Both the position numbers and the translations under genes were made by a program. The notes below the pieces were generated by a model. It was given only the letters and a program-made list of their open reading frames with translations, was not told where the DNA came from and did not search any database. From Candidatus Delongbacteria bacterium (GTDB lineage: Bacteria > Delongbacteria > UBA4055), in contig JAFGUL010000204.1 of the NCBI GenBank assembly GCA_016938535.1, positions 1-29,480 of the forward strand: a stretch of 29,480 nt of DNA, given 5' to 3'. This document shows, in pieces, positions 1 through 8,288 of the stretch (the first letter of the stretch is position 1; every line of letters starts with the position of its first letter).

Positions 1-28
1 CCTAAAATTCAAGCATGGAGTAGTGAAT

Positions 29-1339
29 ATGAAAATAGCTGTAGCCGGAACGGGTTATGTGGGACTGGTAGCGGGCGTATGTTTTGCTGAAGTCGGTCAC
101 GATGTTGTATGTGTTGATATTGACGAAGCGAAGGTCAAAAAGATGAAAAAGGGTGTTTCTCCTATCTTTGAGGAAGGTCTCGAAGAGCTTATGAAGAAAA
201 ATTACAAGGCCGGAAGGCTTGATTATACGATAGATTTTAAGGCTGCATACAAAGATGCCGACGCGATATTTATCGGTGTCGGAACGCCTGAGCAGCCCGA
301 CGGGAGCGCGAACCTTTCGCACATAGCGACTGTGGCGAGACAGATCGCGGAAAGTGTCGAGAAGGACTGTCTTGTCGTTGTAAAATCAACCGTGCCCGTG
401 GGAACGAATGACAAGGTGGAGCAGTTCATTCACGATTTTCTCGTTAACGGGACTAAGGTTGAGGTCGCGTCGAACCCGGAATTTCTCGCTCAGGGCTCCG
501 CCGTCAAGGACACTCTTCAGGCGGCCAGGATAATCATCGGCACAGACAGTAAGTGGGCTGAAAAGCTGTTAAAAAAGATATACGAACCTTTCAAGCTGCC
601 GATAGTCTCTGTTTCGAGAAGGTCGGCGGAGATGATAAAATACGCATCGAACGATTTTCTCGCACTCAAGATATCGTACATGAACGATATCGCGAACCTG
701 TGCGAGCTTGTGGGCGCGGACATTCAGGATGTCGCGAAAGGCATGAGCTTTGATGACAGGATCGGGTCGAAATTTTTGAACGCGGGCATCGGGTACGGGG
801 GCTCATGCTTCCCGAAGGATACCAAGGCGCTCGAATATCTCGCAAAGCAGCACGGCTACGAGCTTAAGACCGTTACTGCCGCCATTGATGTAAATACTGC
901 CCAGAAGACCCTTCTTTTTAAGAAGGCGAGTAAAAGGCTCATCACTTTTAACGGTCTGAAGGTGGCGGTCCTAGGGCTGACATTCAAGCCGGGAACTGAT
1001 GACCTTAGAGAAGCGCCGTCACTCGACAATGTGCCGCTTCTTCTCGAGCAGGGCGCTGATATTTTCGCGTATGACCCTGTAGGCGCGGGACATTTTGCGG
1101 CACTTTTCCCTGAAGGCAGGATCGGCAAAGGCTCGATCACCTATGTCAAAAAGCCCGCAGATGCGTTAAAAGACGCGAATGTGTGCCTCATCTTTACCGA
1201 GTGGGGCGAAGTGAAAGCGGTTAAACCTGCCGATTACAAAAAGCTCATGAGAACGCCTCTGGTCTATGACGGCCGCAACATTTATGACTTAAAAGATATG
1301 ATGAAGGCCGAAGTCGAGTACCATTCGATCGGCAGGTAG
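29..1339 (+). CDS. ugd: UDP-glucose 6-dehydrogenase
   Basis: Oxidises UDP-glucose to UDP-glucuronate in the cytoplasm with two NAD+, supplying an acidic sugar for the polysaccharide. The N-terminus has the Rossmann motif GTGYVGL (residues 7-13). The catalytic cysteine is in GIGYGGSCFPKDTKAL, at residue 260 when counted from ATG 29, the position usual for the family. The central NPEFLAQGSAVKD and C-terminal LGLTFKPGTDDLREAPS motifs are also present. Length (436 aa) is normal. The frame opens with GTG at 23, but GGAG at 17-20 is only 2 nt from that GTG and 8 nt from ATG 29, so 29 is chosen. It ends in TAG and converges on the next gene 7 bp away. Sequence type is UDP-glucose dehydrogenase (TuaD/Ugd); a WbpA-type UDP-GlcNAc dehydrogenase is less likely. 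Confidence 0.93.
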   Translation: MKIAVAGTGYVGLVAGVCFAEVGHDVVCVDIDEAKVKKMKKGVSPIFEEGLEELMKKNYKAGRLDYTIDFKAAYKDADAIFIGVGTPEQPDGSANLSHIATVARQIAESVEKDCLVVVKSTVPVGTNDKVEQFIHDFLVNGTKVEVASNPEFLAQGSAVKDTLQAARIIIGTDSKWAEKLLKKIYEPFKLPIVSVSRRSAEMIKYASNDFLALKISYMNDIANLCELVGADIQDVAKGMSFDDRIGSKFLNAGIGYGGSCFPKDTKALEYLAKQHGYELKTVTAAIDVNTAQKTLLFKKASKRLITFNGLKVAVLGLTFKPGTDDLREAPSLDNVPLLLEQGADIFAYDPVGAGHFAALFPEGRIGKGSITYVKKPADALKDANVCLIFTEWGEVKAVKPADYKKLMRTPLVYDGRNIYDLKDMMKAEVEYHSIGR

Positions 1340-1346
1340 TACTGTT

Positions 1347-2207
1347 TTACATATAGATCCAGTAACCTTTTGCGGAAGGATAAAATCTTAGAGTGGGCAT
1401 TGGAAATTTTATATAGTTCAGGTAATGGGAAATTGAGCTGATTAATTTATTATCAAGCGGTCTAACCAGTTTTTCCAGGTCAATATCAAGAGATAAATAT
1501 ATTTCGAAACTTCCGGATCCTTCAATATCATTTTTCACTTTATCATTAATACTAAAACCTAAAGCACAACCAAGATACTCAGGAATAAAACTATCGGCAT
1601 TTTGAGGAAGAAATGAATTTATTCCGGATGTTAACCAGTATATCTGATTAGAATAATCTTCGAGAAAATCTTCCAAAGGCCATTTACGCTCATATTGATC
1701 GTCATTCTCTCTGTAAAAATAACTGAATTTAATATTATAATTATCTAACACAGGATAAGTTTTCTGAAGAGCACCATAAACAGCTCCGGCTGAACCTGCA
1801 GCCACATCAAGAACACTAAATCCGAATTTTGGCGCAAAGGCATCTTTTGCATCTATTAATACCTGGACAAAACAGCTTAGCCCCGTACTCCACAAAATAG
1901 CTGATCTCTTGTTCACATTAGACCAGATCAAAGAACGATAATACATATCCTGAGAAATATATCCCCCATAAAAATGAGCCGCTTTATCAATATTTTTAGC
2001 ATATCTTAAATCCATTCCGTCATCAAAATGAAAACTTACCGCTTCATCGCTCCACCAGTTATTCTGCATAACATAATAACTCGCTCCCATCGCACCGATA
2101 GTTGCGACTCCCGACACAGCCAGTCTTGGATAATCAATATTCAGGCTGTCGGCAGAACAAAACAATAATTCAGACACAATAAAAATTGTCAGTAAAATAA
2201 ATTTCAT
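1347..2207 (-). CDS. DUF2279-like secreted or membrane protein
   Basis: A 286 aa protein of unknown function. The first ~20 residues form a hydrophobic signal peptide or anchor (MKFILLTIFIVSELLFCSA). The segment NIDKAAHFYGGY (72-83), followed by a hydrophobic stretch and DAFAPKFGFSVLDVAAGSAGA, resembles the DUF2279 (YfiM-like) family, whose members have a conserved histidine after a DK pair and a later D-x-x-A-G motif. The assignment comes from recalled family features, not a search. The C-terminal half has YLSLDID and a terminal aromatic residue pattern, so an outer-membrane or beta-rich part is possible but unproven. It starts 11 nt after the stop of the glycosyltransferase at 2219-3442 and is probably co-transcribed with it. 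The SD is weak (AAGAAA). Confidence 0.8.
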   Translation of the reverse strand: MKFILLTIFIVSELLFCSADSLNIDYPRLAVSGVATIGAMGASYYVMQNNWWSDEAVSFHFDDGMDLRYAKNIDKAAHFYGGYISQDMYYRSLIWSNVNKRSAILWSTGLSCFVQVLIDAKDAFAPKFGFSVLDVAAGSAGAVYGALQKTYPVLDNYNIKFSYFYRENDDQYERKWPLEDFLEDYSNQIYWLTSGINSFLPQNADSFIPEYLGCALGFSINDKVKNDIEGSGSFEIYLSLDIDLEKLVRPLDNKLISSISHYLNYIKFPMPTLRFYPSAKGYWIYM

Positions 2208-2218
2208 AAATTTCTTTA

Positions 2219-3442
2219 TCAGGAACTTTCAATAAAATCGACAAATTGTGATGCGAGGCTGTGTCTGTCAAATTTCTCTTTTGCAAGTCTGAGTGAATTT
2301 TCCCCTTTTTGCTTTAATAGACCCTTCTTCTTATCCTTTTTTGCTTCTATTAAAGCCTGAGCAAACAACAATGCCTCATCCGGCTCAACCACATAACCGC
2401 AGTCATTCTCTTTTATCATTCCGGCTACCCACCCGGGATAATTATTCAGCACAGGAATACCTGCGGCTAGATAATCAAAAAATTTATTGGGGGAAGTGCC
2501 TCTATAGAAATCGGGAATGTTTTTTAATATCATAAGTCCGAGATCTGCCCGTTTCAAGATCGCGGGAATATCTTTTTTCGGTACAGGGTCCATAAATACA
2601 CAGTTATCCAGATGCTCTTTATCTTTTCTGGCAACAAGATCTTTTTTCTTATTCCCGTCCCCGACAAAAAGAATCTTTATATCATTAATTTTCATTTCCT
2701 TTAATATTATGCACGCATCAAGTACGGAATCGAGACCGTTTGCTATACCGTGTGCACCCGTAAATACGGCAACAAAATCATCTTCTCTGATCCCCTCTAT
2801 ATTTTTACAAATGCCTTTTTCATTTTTAAAAAGATCAATATCGCCTCCGTTTGGAATAAGAGCGACTTTCTTTTTTTTATTCTTCATTCTTGTTTTAATA
2901 CCCTCCACCATTCCCGGCGAAAGCCCGATACAGGAATCGGCGGTATTGTATGCCGTCTTCTCCAAAGCTGACATCATCGCAAGAACAAGTGGGTTTGTTA
3001 CAATCCCCATTGCCCTGGGCAGGTCAGGCCAAAGATCTCTTACTTCAAAAACGAATTTTTTACGCCTGAATAATTTCGCGATTATTCCCGGTATGGCGAC
3101 TGTTAATGGTGTTGATGAACAAAAAATAAGATCGTAATCTTCGGTAAATACGCTTTTGATTGTTCTGAGTGAGAACTTAATAAATTTCGTTGATCTTTTG
3201 AAAAAATTATCATGAGATGAATAGTCAATATCGTATTGAATTACTTTGATATTTTCTATAATGTTGACTCTTTTCCCTCTTATAAACTCACCGTTCATTC
3301 CCAATGATTTGTTTCTGCTTGATGAGCAAAGCATAGTGACCCGGTGACCTTTATCTATCAGGCTTTTTGCAAATTCATATGATCTTGAACCACCCGCACC
3401 CTCGTGTGTTTTAAAATATTGATGTACATACAATATCTTCAA
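2219..3442 (-). CDS. GT4-family glycosyltransferase (WbuB-like)
   Basis: A GT-B glycosyltransferase that adds a sugar from a nucleotide donor to the lipid-linked repeat unit at the cytoplasmic membrane face. The N-terminus has the glycine-rich acceptor-domain motif HQYFKTHEGAGGSR (7-20). EVRDLWPD (133-140) is characteristic of the WbuB-like GT4 group. The donor domain has FVGDGNKK and the C-terminal SPNKFFDYLAAGIPVLNN (from residue 317), which contains the usual nucleotide-sugar contact region. Length (407 aa) is normal. The start codon is TTG, supported by AAAGGA 6 nt upstream and by the family N-terminus MKILYVHQYF. Substrate and linkage cannot be read from the sequence. It is divergent from the glycosyltransferase at 3588. 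Confidence 0.9.
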   Translation of the reverse strand: MKILYVHQYFKTHEGAGGSRSYEFAKSLIDKGHRVTMLCSSSRNKSLGMNGEFIRGKRVNIIENIKVIQYDIDYSSHDNFFKRSTKFIKFSLRTIKSVFTEDYDLIFCSSTPLTVAIPGIIAKLFRRKKFVFEVRDLWPDLPRAMGIVTNPLVLAMMSALEKTAYNTADSCIGLSPGMVEGIKTRMKNKKKKVALIPNGGDIDLFKNEKGICKNIEGIREDDFVAVFTGAHGIANGLDSVLDACIILKEMKINDIKILFVGDGNKKKDLVARKDKEHLDNCVFMDPVPKKDIPAILKRADLGLMILKNIPDFYRGTSPNKFFDYLAAGIPVLNNYPGWVAGMIKENDCGYVVEPDEALLFAQALIEAKKDKKKGLLKQKGENSLRLAKEKFDRHSLASQFVDFIESS

Positions 3443-3468
3443 AATCGGTCCTTTAAATTAATAATGCA

Positions 3469-3497
3469 ATAATAAGAAATAAATATAATATTTACAA
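3469..3497 (-). promoter_or_regulatory. Candidate sigma70-type promoter for 3442 gene
   Basis: On the minus strand, TTGTAA (3492-3497) and TATTAT (3469-3474) are separated by exactly 17 nt, placing a start site about 20 nt before the TTG start of the 2219-3442 glycosyltransferase. The 3443-3587 intergenic region is very AT-rich, so a chance match is possible. Confidence 0.4.
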
Positions 3498-3519
3498 TAC
3501 ATATTTTATAGTATTTTTA

Positions 3520-3548
3520 TTGCTAATAAATGTTTTTTATAATAAATT
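3520..3548 (+). promoter_or_regulatory. Candidate sigma70-type promoter for 3588 operon
   Basis: TTGCTA (3520-3525) and TAAATT (3543-3548) are separated by 17 nt; a perfect TATAAT at 3538-3543 touches the -10 and may compete with it, though it has no good -35. Transcription from here would read the glycosyltransferase-flippase-polymerase operon. AT-rich background lowers confidence. Confidence 0.35.
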
Positions 3549-3587
3549 TAAAGCCCGAAATATAAAGTCAAATTAAAAGAGATTACC

Positions 3588-4820
3588 GTGGCGACAACAA
3601 AAAAAGAAAATATTTTGATTATAACTCCTTATCTGCCCTCTTTTGATGAACCGTACGAACAACAGAATCACTATATTACAAAATTTCTTTTTTATTACGG
3701 ACTGAGCTGGGTAAAGGCAGGACATGAAGTCATGATGGTACAGTGTATTTCTAAATATCCTGCAATTTTTTCCAAAGCTGTGAATCTATCTGAAAAATTC
3801 ATAAAAAGTAACCGTTTAAATGTATTTACACAGAAACAGAATGAAACAAAATTCGCATTTTATGAACACGAAGGAGTAAAAATACTCCGTATGCCTATTT
3901 CAAAATACATACCGCACAGAGATTTTTTCGATTTCGTAAAAAAAAGATATATAAAAAATGTTTTAAAGAAAATCGAGAAATACGAATTCTGTCCTACAAT
4001 AGTACTATCTGATTATCTGACCCCTTCCGCTTTTATTGCCGACACGATCAGAAATAATTCAAAAACACCTTTTTTTTTAATTCTGCATAGAACCGACAGA
4101 TTTTATTTTAACAAGAAAGAGAAAGAGTATAAAAGAATTATTGAAAATTCATCTGGATTACTGCATAGAAGCTATATTCAGGCAGAATTATTTAGAAGTA
4201 TTGGATGTGAACACAAAAATGAGAATTATATCTTTTCGGGAATTCCCGATGATATTGATTTTGGATATAAAAGAGATAATGTTAAAAAACTGATCTTTGT
4301 CGGCTCTTTAAAAAAAACCAAGAATGTCCAGTCGATTTTAGAAGCATTAGCGGCCTGCAGGAAAAATCACCATTACGAACTGGATATTGTAGGATCGGGG
4401 CCTTATCATGAAGATCTTAAAATTATCATATCCGTTCTTGGAATAGGTGATATCGTAAAATTTAGCGGCCGAATGGACAGAGCTGAAGTACTGAAAAAAA
4501 TGAGATCTTCAGACTGCCTTATACTCATAAGTCGTGAAACATTCGGAATGGTATATATTGAAGCTATGTCTCAGGGATGTATTGTTATCGGATCAAAAGG
4601 ACAGGGAATAGATGGTGTGATAATTGACGGTCTTAACGGTTTTCTGACTGAAGATATGACTCCCGAAGCTCTAGCCGAGAAACTGTCATACATTTCAGAA
4701 CTTCCTGTTTCAAAGATTTCTGAAATCAGCGGTAATGCCATTGAAACAGCCGGAAAATTTAAAGACAGCATCCTTGCTGAGGAGCTTATGAACAACATGA
4801 AGGAAATCTTATCAAAATAA
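3588..4820 (+). CDS. GT-B glycosyltransferase (glycosyltransferase group 1)
   Basis: A 410 aa group 1 glycosyltransferase that probably extends the lipid-linked repeat unit. The N-terminal domain starts with NILIITPYLPSFDEP and has AGHEVMMVQ, the usual first strands of the acceptor domain. The donor domain begins near residue 236 with FVGSLKKTKNVQSILEAL and contains SRETFGMVYIEAMSQG (about 315-330), the E-x7-E-like motif that contacts the nucleotide sugar. The GTG start has an AAAAGAG stretch upstream (3575-3581), and the protein's first strand begins soon after it. It is the first gene of a plus-strand operon; the flippase reading frame overlaps its 3' end if the flippase starts upstream of its first ATG. 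The specific sugar is unknown. Base composition is AT-rich. Confidence 0.88.
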   Translation: MATTKKENILIITPYLPSFDEPYEQQNHYITKFLFYYGLSWVKAGHEVMMVQCISKYPAIFSKAVNLSEKFIKSNRLNVFTQKQNETKFAFYEHEGVKILRMPISKYIPHRDFFDFVKKRYIKNVLKKIEKYEFCPTIVLSDYLTPSAFIADTIRNNSKTPFFLILHRTDRFYFNKKEKEYKRIIENSSGLLHRSYIQAELFRSIGCEHKNENYIFSGIPDDIDFGYKRDNVKKLIFVGSLKKTKNVQSILEALAACRKNHHYELDIVGSGPYHEDLKIIISVLGIGDIVKFSGRMDRAEVLKKMRSSDCLILISRETFGMVYIEAMSQGCIVIGSKGQGIDGVIIDGLNGFLTEDMTPEALAEKLSYISELPVSKISEISGNAIETAGKFKDSILAEELMNNMKEILSK

Positions 4821-4861
4821 AGAAGAAAATACTTATAGATCTCAGTTTCAACGGTGTTGCA

Positions 4862-6025
4862 ATGGCTCTCCCCATAGTTACTCTGCAGTTTCTGGTCTAT
4901 CCGGTTATTTCGAGAAGAGTAACTGTCGGATTCTTTGGAATTATTTTGACGATCATTGCAATAAAGAACACTCTTTCTTTTACAACAGGGACAAGTCTGA
5001 ACAATGTCAGACTTCTTCGGGAATCTGAAAGATCTGTATTTAAAGACTCAAAAGATTACAATCTGATCTTTATTTTTTCTCAGTTACTTAGCCTTATTAC
5101 AGCTCTTTTTCTTGCATACACTTATCAAGGATCTCTGAACATTTTTGATGCTCTGATGCTGTTCTTTATTTTTGTCCTTTCATCATTTAAAATCTACGGC
5201 AGCACATTCTACAGGATCAACCTGAATTTTAAACGGATAATGATGGTCAGTGTACTGAATGTTGCAGGAATAATGGTCGGGTTGCTTTTCTATGTTTTTA
5301 ACATGGGATCATGGATAATTATATTTATTTTATCAGAACTGTTATCAGTTCTGTATGTTTTAAAAACGACTCCGGTTCTGAAAGAACATAAAAAACTGTC
5401 AGTAGATTTTAAAAACATAAAAAGAGACTATCTTCATCTGTTTTCAAATGCACTGGTCAGCAATCTGATGAAATATCTGGACAGGTTTCTTATAAGCCCG
5501 CTTATCGGACCTGAAAAGGTCGCCATTTATTATGTTGCAGCTATAATAAGCAGAATTACCGCACTGATAACGGGTCCGCTTAACAGCGTTGTTTTATCTT
5601 ATACTGCAAAACATAAAAGCAGAATAGACAAAAAACTGTTTTATAAATATATTTGGGTTATTCTGATTACATCTGCTGCGCAATTCCTGTTCGTGATTTT
5701 TTTCTCCGACTTTATAATAAAATCACTTTATCCTCAACTTTACGAACACTCCAAAGATTATATCATTCTTGCATCGACTGGTATTATCATAGGTATCTCT
5801 TCAAATATTCTTCACCCTCTGATCATTTCGTGCAGTGATCTCAAATGGCAGCCCAGAATAAACGCTGTATATTCTTCATTCTATCTGTCCTCAGCATTTA
5901 TTTTAACTGTAAAATATGATCTCTATGGTTTTTGCTACTCTTCGATAGCTTCTCACAGTTTGAAGTTTATAATGATGTTGGCAGTCTGTTATTCCGGTAT
6001 TAATGAAAGGAACTCCCGTAAATGA
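4862..6025 (+). CDS. wzx: Polysaccharide flippase (Wzx/MATE-type)
   Basis: A multi-pass membrane protein expected to flip the undecaprenol-linked repeat unit to the periplasmic face. At least 10 hydrophobic segments are visible across 387 aa, with LVSNLMKYLDRFLISPLIGPEKVAIYYVAA in the middle, a layout typical of Wzx/O-antigen transporters. The given coordinates use the first ATG, but the frame is open upstream and reads like a real flippase N-terminus (basic KIKKKIL, then DLSFNGVA), with AAGGA at 4800-4804 and only ATC 4811 or ATA 4817 as plausible starts. The true protein may therefore be about 404 aa and overlap the preceding gene. It ends in an ATGA overlap with the polymerase gene, indicating translational coupling. 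Confidence 0.85.
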   Translation: MALPIVTLQFLVYPVISRRVTVGFFGIILTIIAIKNTLSFTTGTSLNNVRLLRESERSVFKDSKDYNLIFIFSQLLSLITALFLAYTYQGSLNIFDALMLFFIFVLSSFKIYGSTFYRINLNFKRIMMVSVLNVAGIMVGLLFYVFNMGSWIIIFILSELLSVLYVLKTTPVLKEHKKLSVDFKNIKRDYLHLFSNALVSNLMKYLDRFLISPLIGPEKVAIYYVAAIISRITALITGPLNSVVLSYTAKHKSRIDKKLFYKYIWVILITSAAQFLFVIFFSDFIIKSLYPQLYEHSKDYIILASTGIIIGISSNILHPLIISCSDLKWQPRINAVYSSFYLSSAFILTVKYDLYGFCYSSIASHSLKFIMMLAVCYSGINERNSRK

Positions 6026-7191
6026 TCCTGAGTCAGAAATACGCAGACCATAAAATTTCTATTGCGGTTATATCCCCTATGGTATTGCTGCTTATACAAT
6101 ATTTTATCATTTTTTGCGCTTCACATAATGCCTCCGGACACATCCAGATGATCATAAAATTGAGTGTCGGTATTATATATCTTTCGGCGATCGCTAATGT
6201 GATCTCGAGGAACAAAATATTTTTGTTTTATTCTTACTCTCTGTCAATATTGATCTTTTCTTTGAATTATTTCTTTTTTCACCTTAACCGTCCGGAACTT
6301 TTAAAAATTGTAATACCCTTTTTTTTGGGCTGTCTTCCCAGTTTGATATACAGTTTTAGTATAGAAGATAAGAAAGTTTTCGAAAATATTACATTTATCG
6401 GATCTTCAATTATATATGTTGTTGGTATTTTCATGGGAATTTTACTTTTTTCGGGTACTATTACCATGGGAGGTTACAGTATGCCCTACTCCTACTATAT
6501 GCTCCTTCCGACATTAGTCTTTTTAAAATATTTGCTGGATTCATTTTCTGTAAAATACTGCATTCTCACACTTGTTTCGTTAATAATGATCGTGGCTTTC
6601 GGGTCAAGAGGTCCGATTTTATCAATTGCTGTTTTTGTGATTTTATATCAGATAATTAATTTGAAAGTAATAAGTCTGAAACACATATTCCGAATCATCC
6701 TAATTATAATTTTTCTATCTGTCTTACTAATATATTTGAAAGAAATATTGCTGATTTTAAATAGCATCGTAAAAACATTCGGAATCAGAAGCAGAACTAT
6801 AATTCTACTGCTGCAGGAAGAAACAACATTGTCGGGAAGAGACAACATTGCGATTATGACTATGAGGGAAATCGCAAAAAGTCCTCTGCTGGGTATCGGA
6901 ATCGCCGGTGACAGAAGCATTTTAGGTACTTATCCGCATAATATTGCACTCGAGATAATTGCAGATTTTGGTATTATCGCGGGTTTTCTGATAATTTCAT
7001 TTATTTTGTTTATTTCATTTAATGTTTTATTCAGAATAAATCAGAAAGATTCAAATTTTTTGCTGGTATGGTTTTGTGTGGGATTTGTTCCTTTTTTCCT
7101 TAGCCACTCTTATCTGACTCATATACAATTCTGGATTTATATGGGACTTTCATCAAAGTACTATTTAATTTACAGAAAGAAAAAAGTTTAA
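6022..7191 (+). CDS. wzy: O-antigen polymerase / Wzy-like membrane protein
   Basis: An integral membrane protein of about 11-12 hydrophobic segments, 389 aa, expected to polymerise repeat units in the periplasm. Between the membrane segments it has GSRGPIL (from residue ~194) and a periplasmic loop near residues 272-320 containing SGRDNIAIMTMREI, SPLLGIGIAG and YPHNIALEIIADFG, the pattern of the Wzy_C / O-antigen ligase superfamily with its conserved arginine and H-N. A ligase (WaaL) role is possible from the fold, but position beside flippase and chain-length regulator favours polymerase. The start overlaps the flippase stop (ATGA) and AAAGGA lies 10 nt upstream. Its TAA stop shares TTAA with the stop of the convergent chain-length gene. 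Confidence 0.83.
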   Translation: MILSQKYADHKISIAVISPMVLLLIQYFIIFCASHNASGHIQMIIKLSVGIIYLSAIANVISRNKIFLFYSYSLSILIFSLNYFFFHLNRPELLKIVIPFFLGCLPSLIYSFSIEDKKVFENITFIGSSIIYVVGIFMGILLFSGTITMGGYSMPYSYYMLLPTLVFLKYLLDSFSVKYCILTLVSLIMIVAFGSRGPILSIAVFVILYQIINLKVISLKHIFRIILIIIFLSVLLIYLKEILLILNSIVKTFGIRSRTIILLLQEETTLSGRDNIAIMTMREIAKSPLLGIGIAGDRSILGTYPHNIALEIIADFGIIAGFLIISFILFISFNVLFRINQKDSNFLLVWFCVGFVPFFLSHSYLTHIQFWIYMGLSSKYYLIYRKKKV

Positions 7192-8237
7192 GCTGTTAAA
7201 AAAAGATATTTCTTTATATTGTATTTACTAAAACCGTTTGTAAAAAGATAAGAAGTTATCAGAATGAGAGAACCGAAAATTATGCCGGTAACTACCGACA
7301 AAGCCAATATGACTTTAATATTCGGCTTGTAGGGCTTTTTTTCTCTTATTGCACTGTCAACTATTCTGATAACATCGGAATATCTGTTCTCTTCTATCTG
7401 AACAATCTCTTTTTGTTTAACCAAAGTCAGGTAAACTTCCTGTTTGATCAGAACCTGTCTTTGAAGTCTTTGTAATTCAAGTTGAAGATCCGGAGAGTTT
7501 AAAATACTTCTATTCGTTTCGCGAAATGATTTCAGATCATTCTCAGCCTTTATGAGATCCTCCTCTGCTAAAAACAGCCTTTCATTGACGAAATCAAGGT
7601 TTTTCTGTGCGGACATTCTCTGATTTTCATTTACCCAATTCGACACAAATACAGATATGAAATTCGAGATGTCTCTCGCAAGTTCTGGTTGTTCCATATC
7701 AACATAAACGGTTATAAGATTAGTCTCAGGATCAGTAGTCATAGATATTCTCTCTTTTGCAAAATATTTGCTGTATTTGTGTAATTTGTCTTCATTCCAT
7801 TCATTAATTTCTTCTTCAGTAACAACTTCTTCGGGCTTTTCTGCGCCCGTTAAATCATCAAAATATTTTAATAATGATGTTTTTTGATCATAACCGTCAA
7901 TTTCCCATTCGTGCATTATTATTTTTTCAGAAAGCGTCCTGCTCTTTACCACATCAGGTATATTGTAATTAGAATTAGATATAGCAGAGGTGCTGACAAC
8001 TCCAAACTGCCTGACCATAGCACTTAACGGACCTGACTGACTTGATTCTGTCAGTGAGTAAAGTGTGATCGAACTTCTATACATAGGTGTTGAAATCAGG
8101 ACATAAGCCACTCCGCATAAGACAAAGAAAAAACAAATTGAAAAAAGGAACAGCCTGCCTTTCCACAAAATCAGAAATATATCATTAATACTTATCTCGT
8201 TATGCTGTATGTTTTCTTCCTTTGTGAGATGCGCCAT
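7188..8237 (-). CDS. wzz: Chain-length determinant (Wzz-type polysaccharide co-polymerase)
   Basis: An inner-membrane protein that sets polymer length together with Wzy and links to the exporter. It has the Wzz layout: a short cytoplasmic N-terminus (ISINDIFLILWKGR), TM1 at about 29-49, a periplasmic domain with long helices (NLDFVNERLFLAEEDLIKAENDLKSFR pattern at about 205-230 and LQRLQRQVLIKQEVYLTLVKQ), the proline-rich PYKPN (302-306), then TM2 at about 309-332. There is no cytoplasmic tyrosine-kinase domain after TM2, so it is not a full Wzc-type protein. ATG start has AAGG with 6 nt spacing. It lies 51 nt downstream of the SLBB exporter and is probably expressed with it. Confidence 0.88.
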   Translation of the reverse strand: MAHLTKEENIQHNEISINDIFLILWKGRLFLFSICFFFVLCGVAYVLISTPMYRSSITLYSLTESSQSGPLSAMVRQFGVVSTSAISNSNYNIPDVVKSRTLSEKIIMHEWEIDGYDQKTSLLKYFDDLTGAEKPEEVVTEEEINEWNEDKLHKYSKYFAKERISMTTDPETNLITVYVDMEQPELARDISNFISVFVSNWVNENQRMSAQKNLDFVNERLFLAEEDLIKAENDLKSFRETNRSILNSPDLQLELQRLQRQVLIKQEVYLTLVKQKEIVQIEENRYSDVIRIVDSAIREKKPYKPNIKVILALSVVTGIIFGSLILITSYLFTNGFSKYNIKKYLFLTA

Positions 8238-8288
8238 TTTCTACCTTACACAAAATTAAGGGTTATGATAATAAGACTGAGGTGAATA

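Noticed and set aside
23..1339. First gene as WbpA (UDP-GlcNAc dehydrogenase), which would complete the WbpB/E/D route
   Set aside because: Motifs and spacing, including cysteine 260 in GGSCFPKD and the DxRxSPS-like region reading DLREAPS, follow the UDP-glucose dehydrogenase type.
2517..3137. A 206-codon plus-strand open frame inside the glycosyltransferase gene
   Set aside because: It is antisense to a well-supported GT4 gene, and the serine/phenylalanine-rich translation looks like a complement of lysine-rich codons.
7188..8237. Full Wzc-type tyrosine autokinase
   Set aside because: The protein ends about 17 residues after the second membrane segment, with no Walker motifs or tyrosine cluster.
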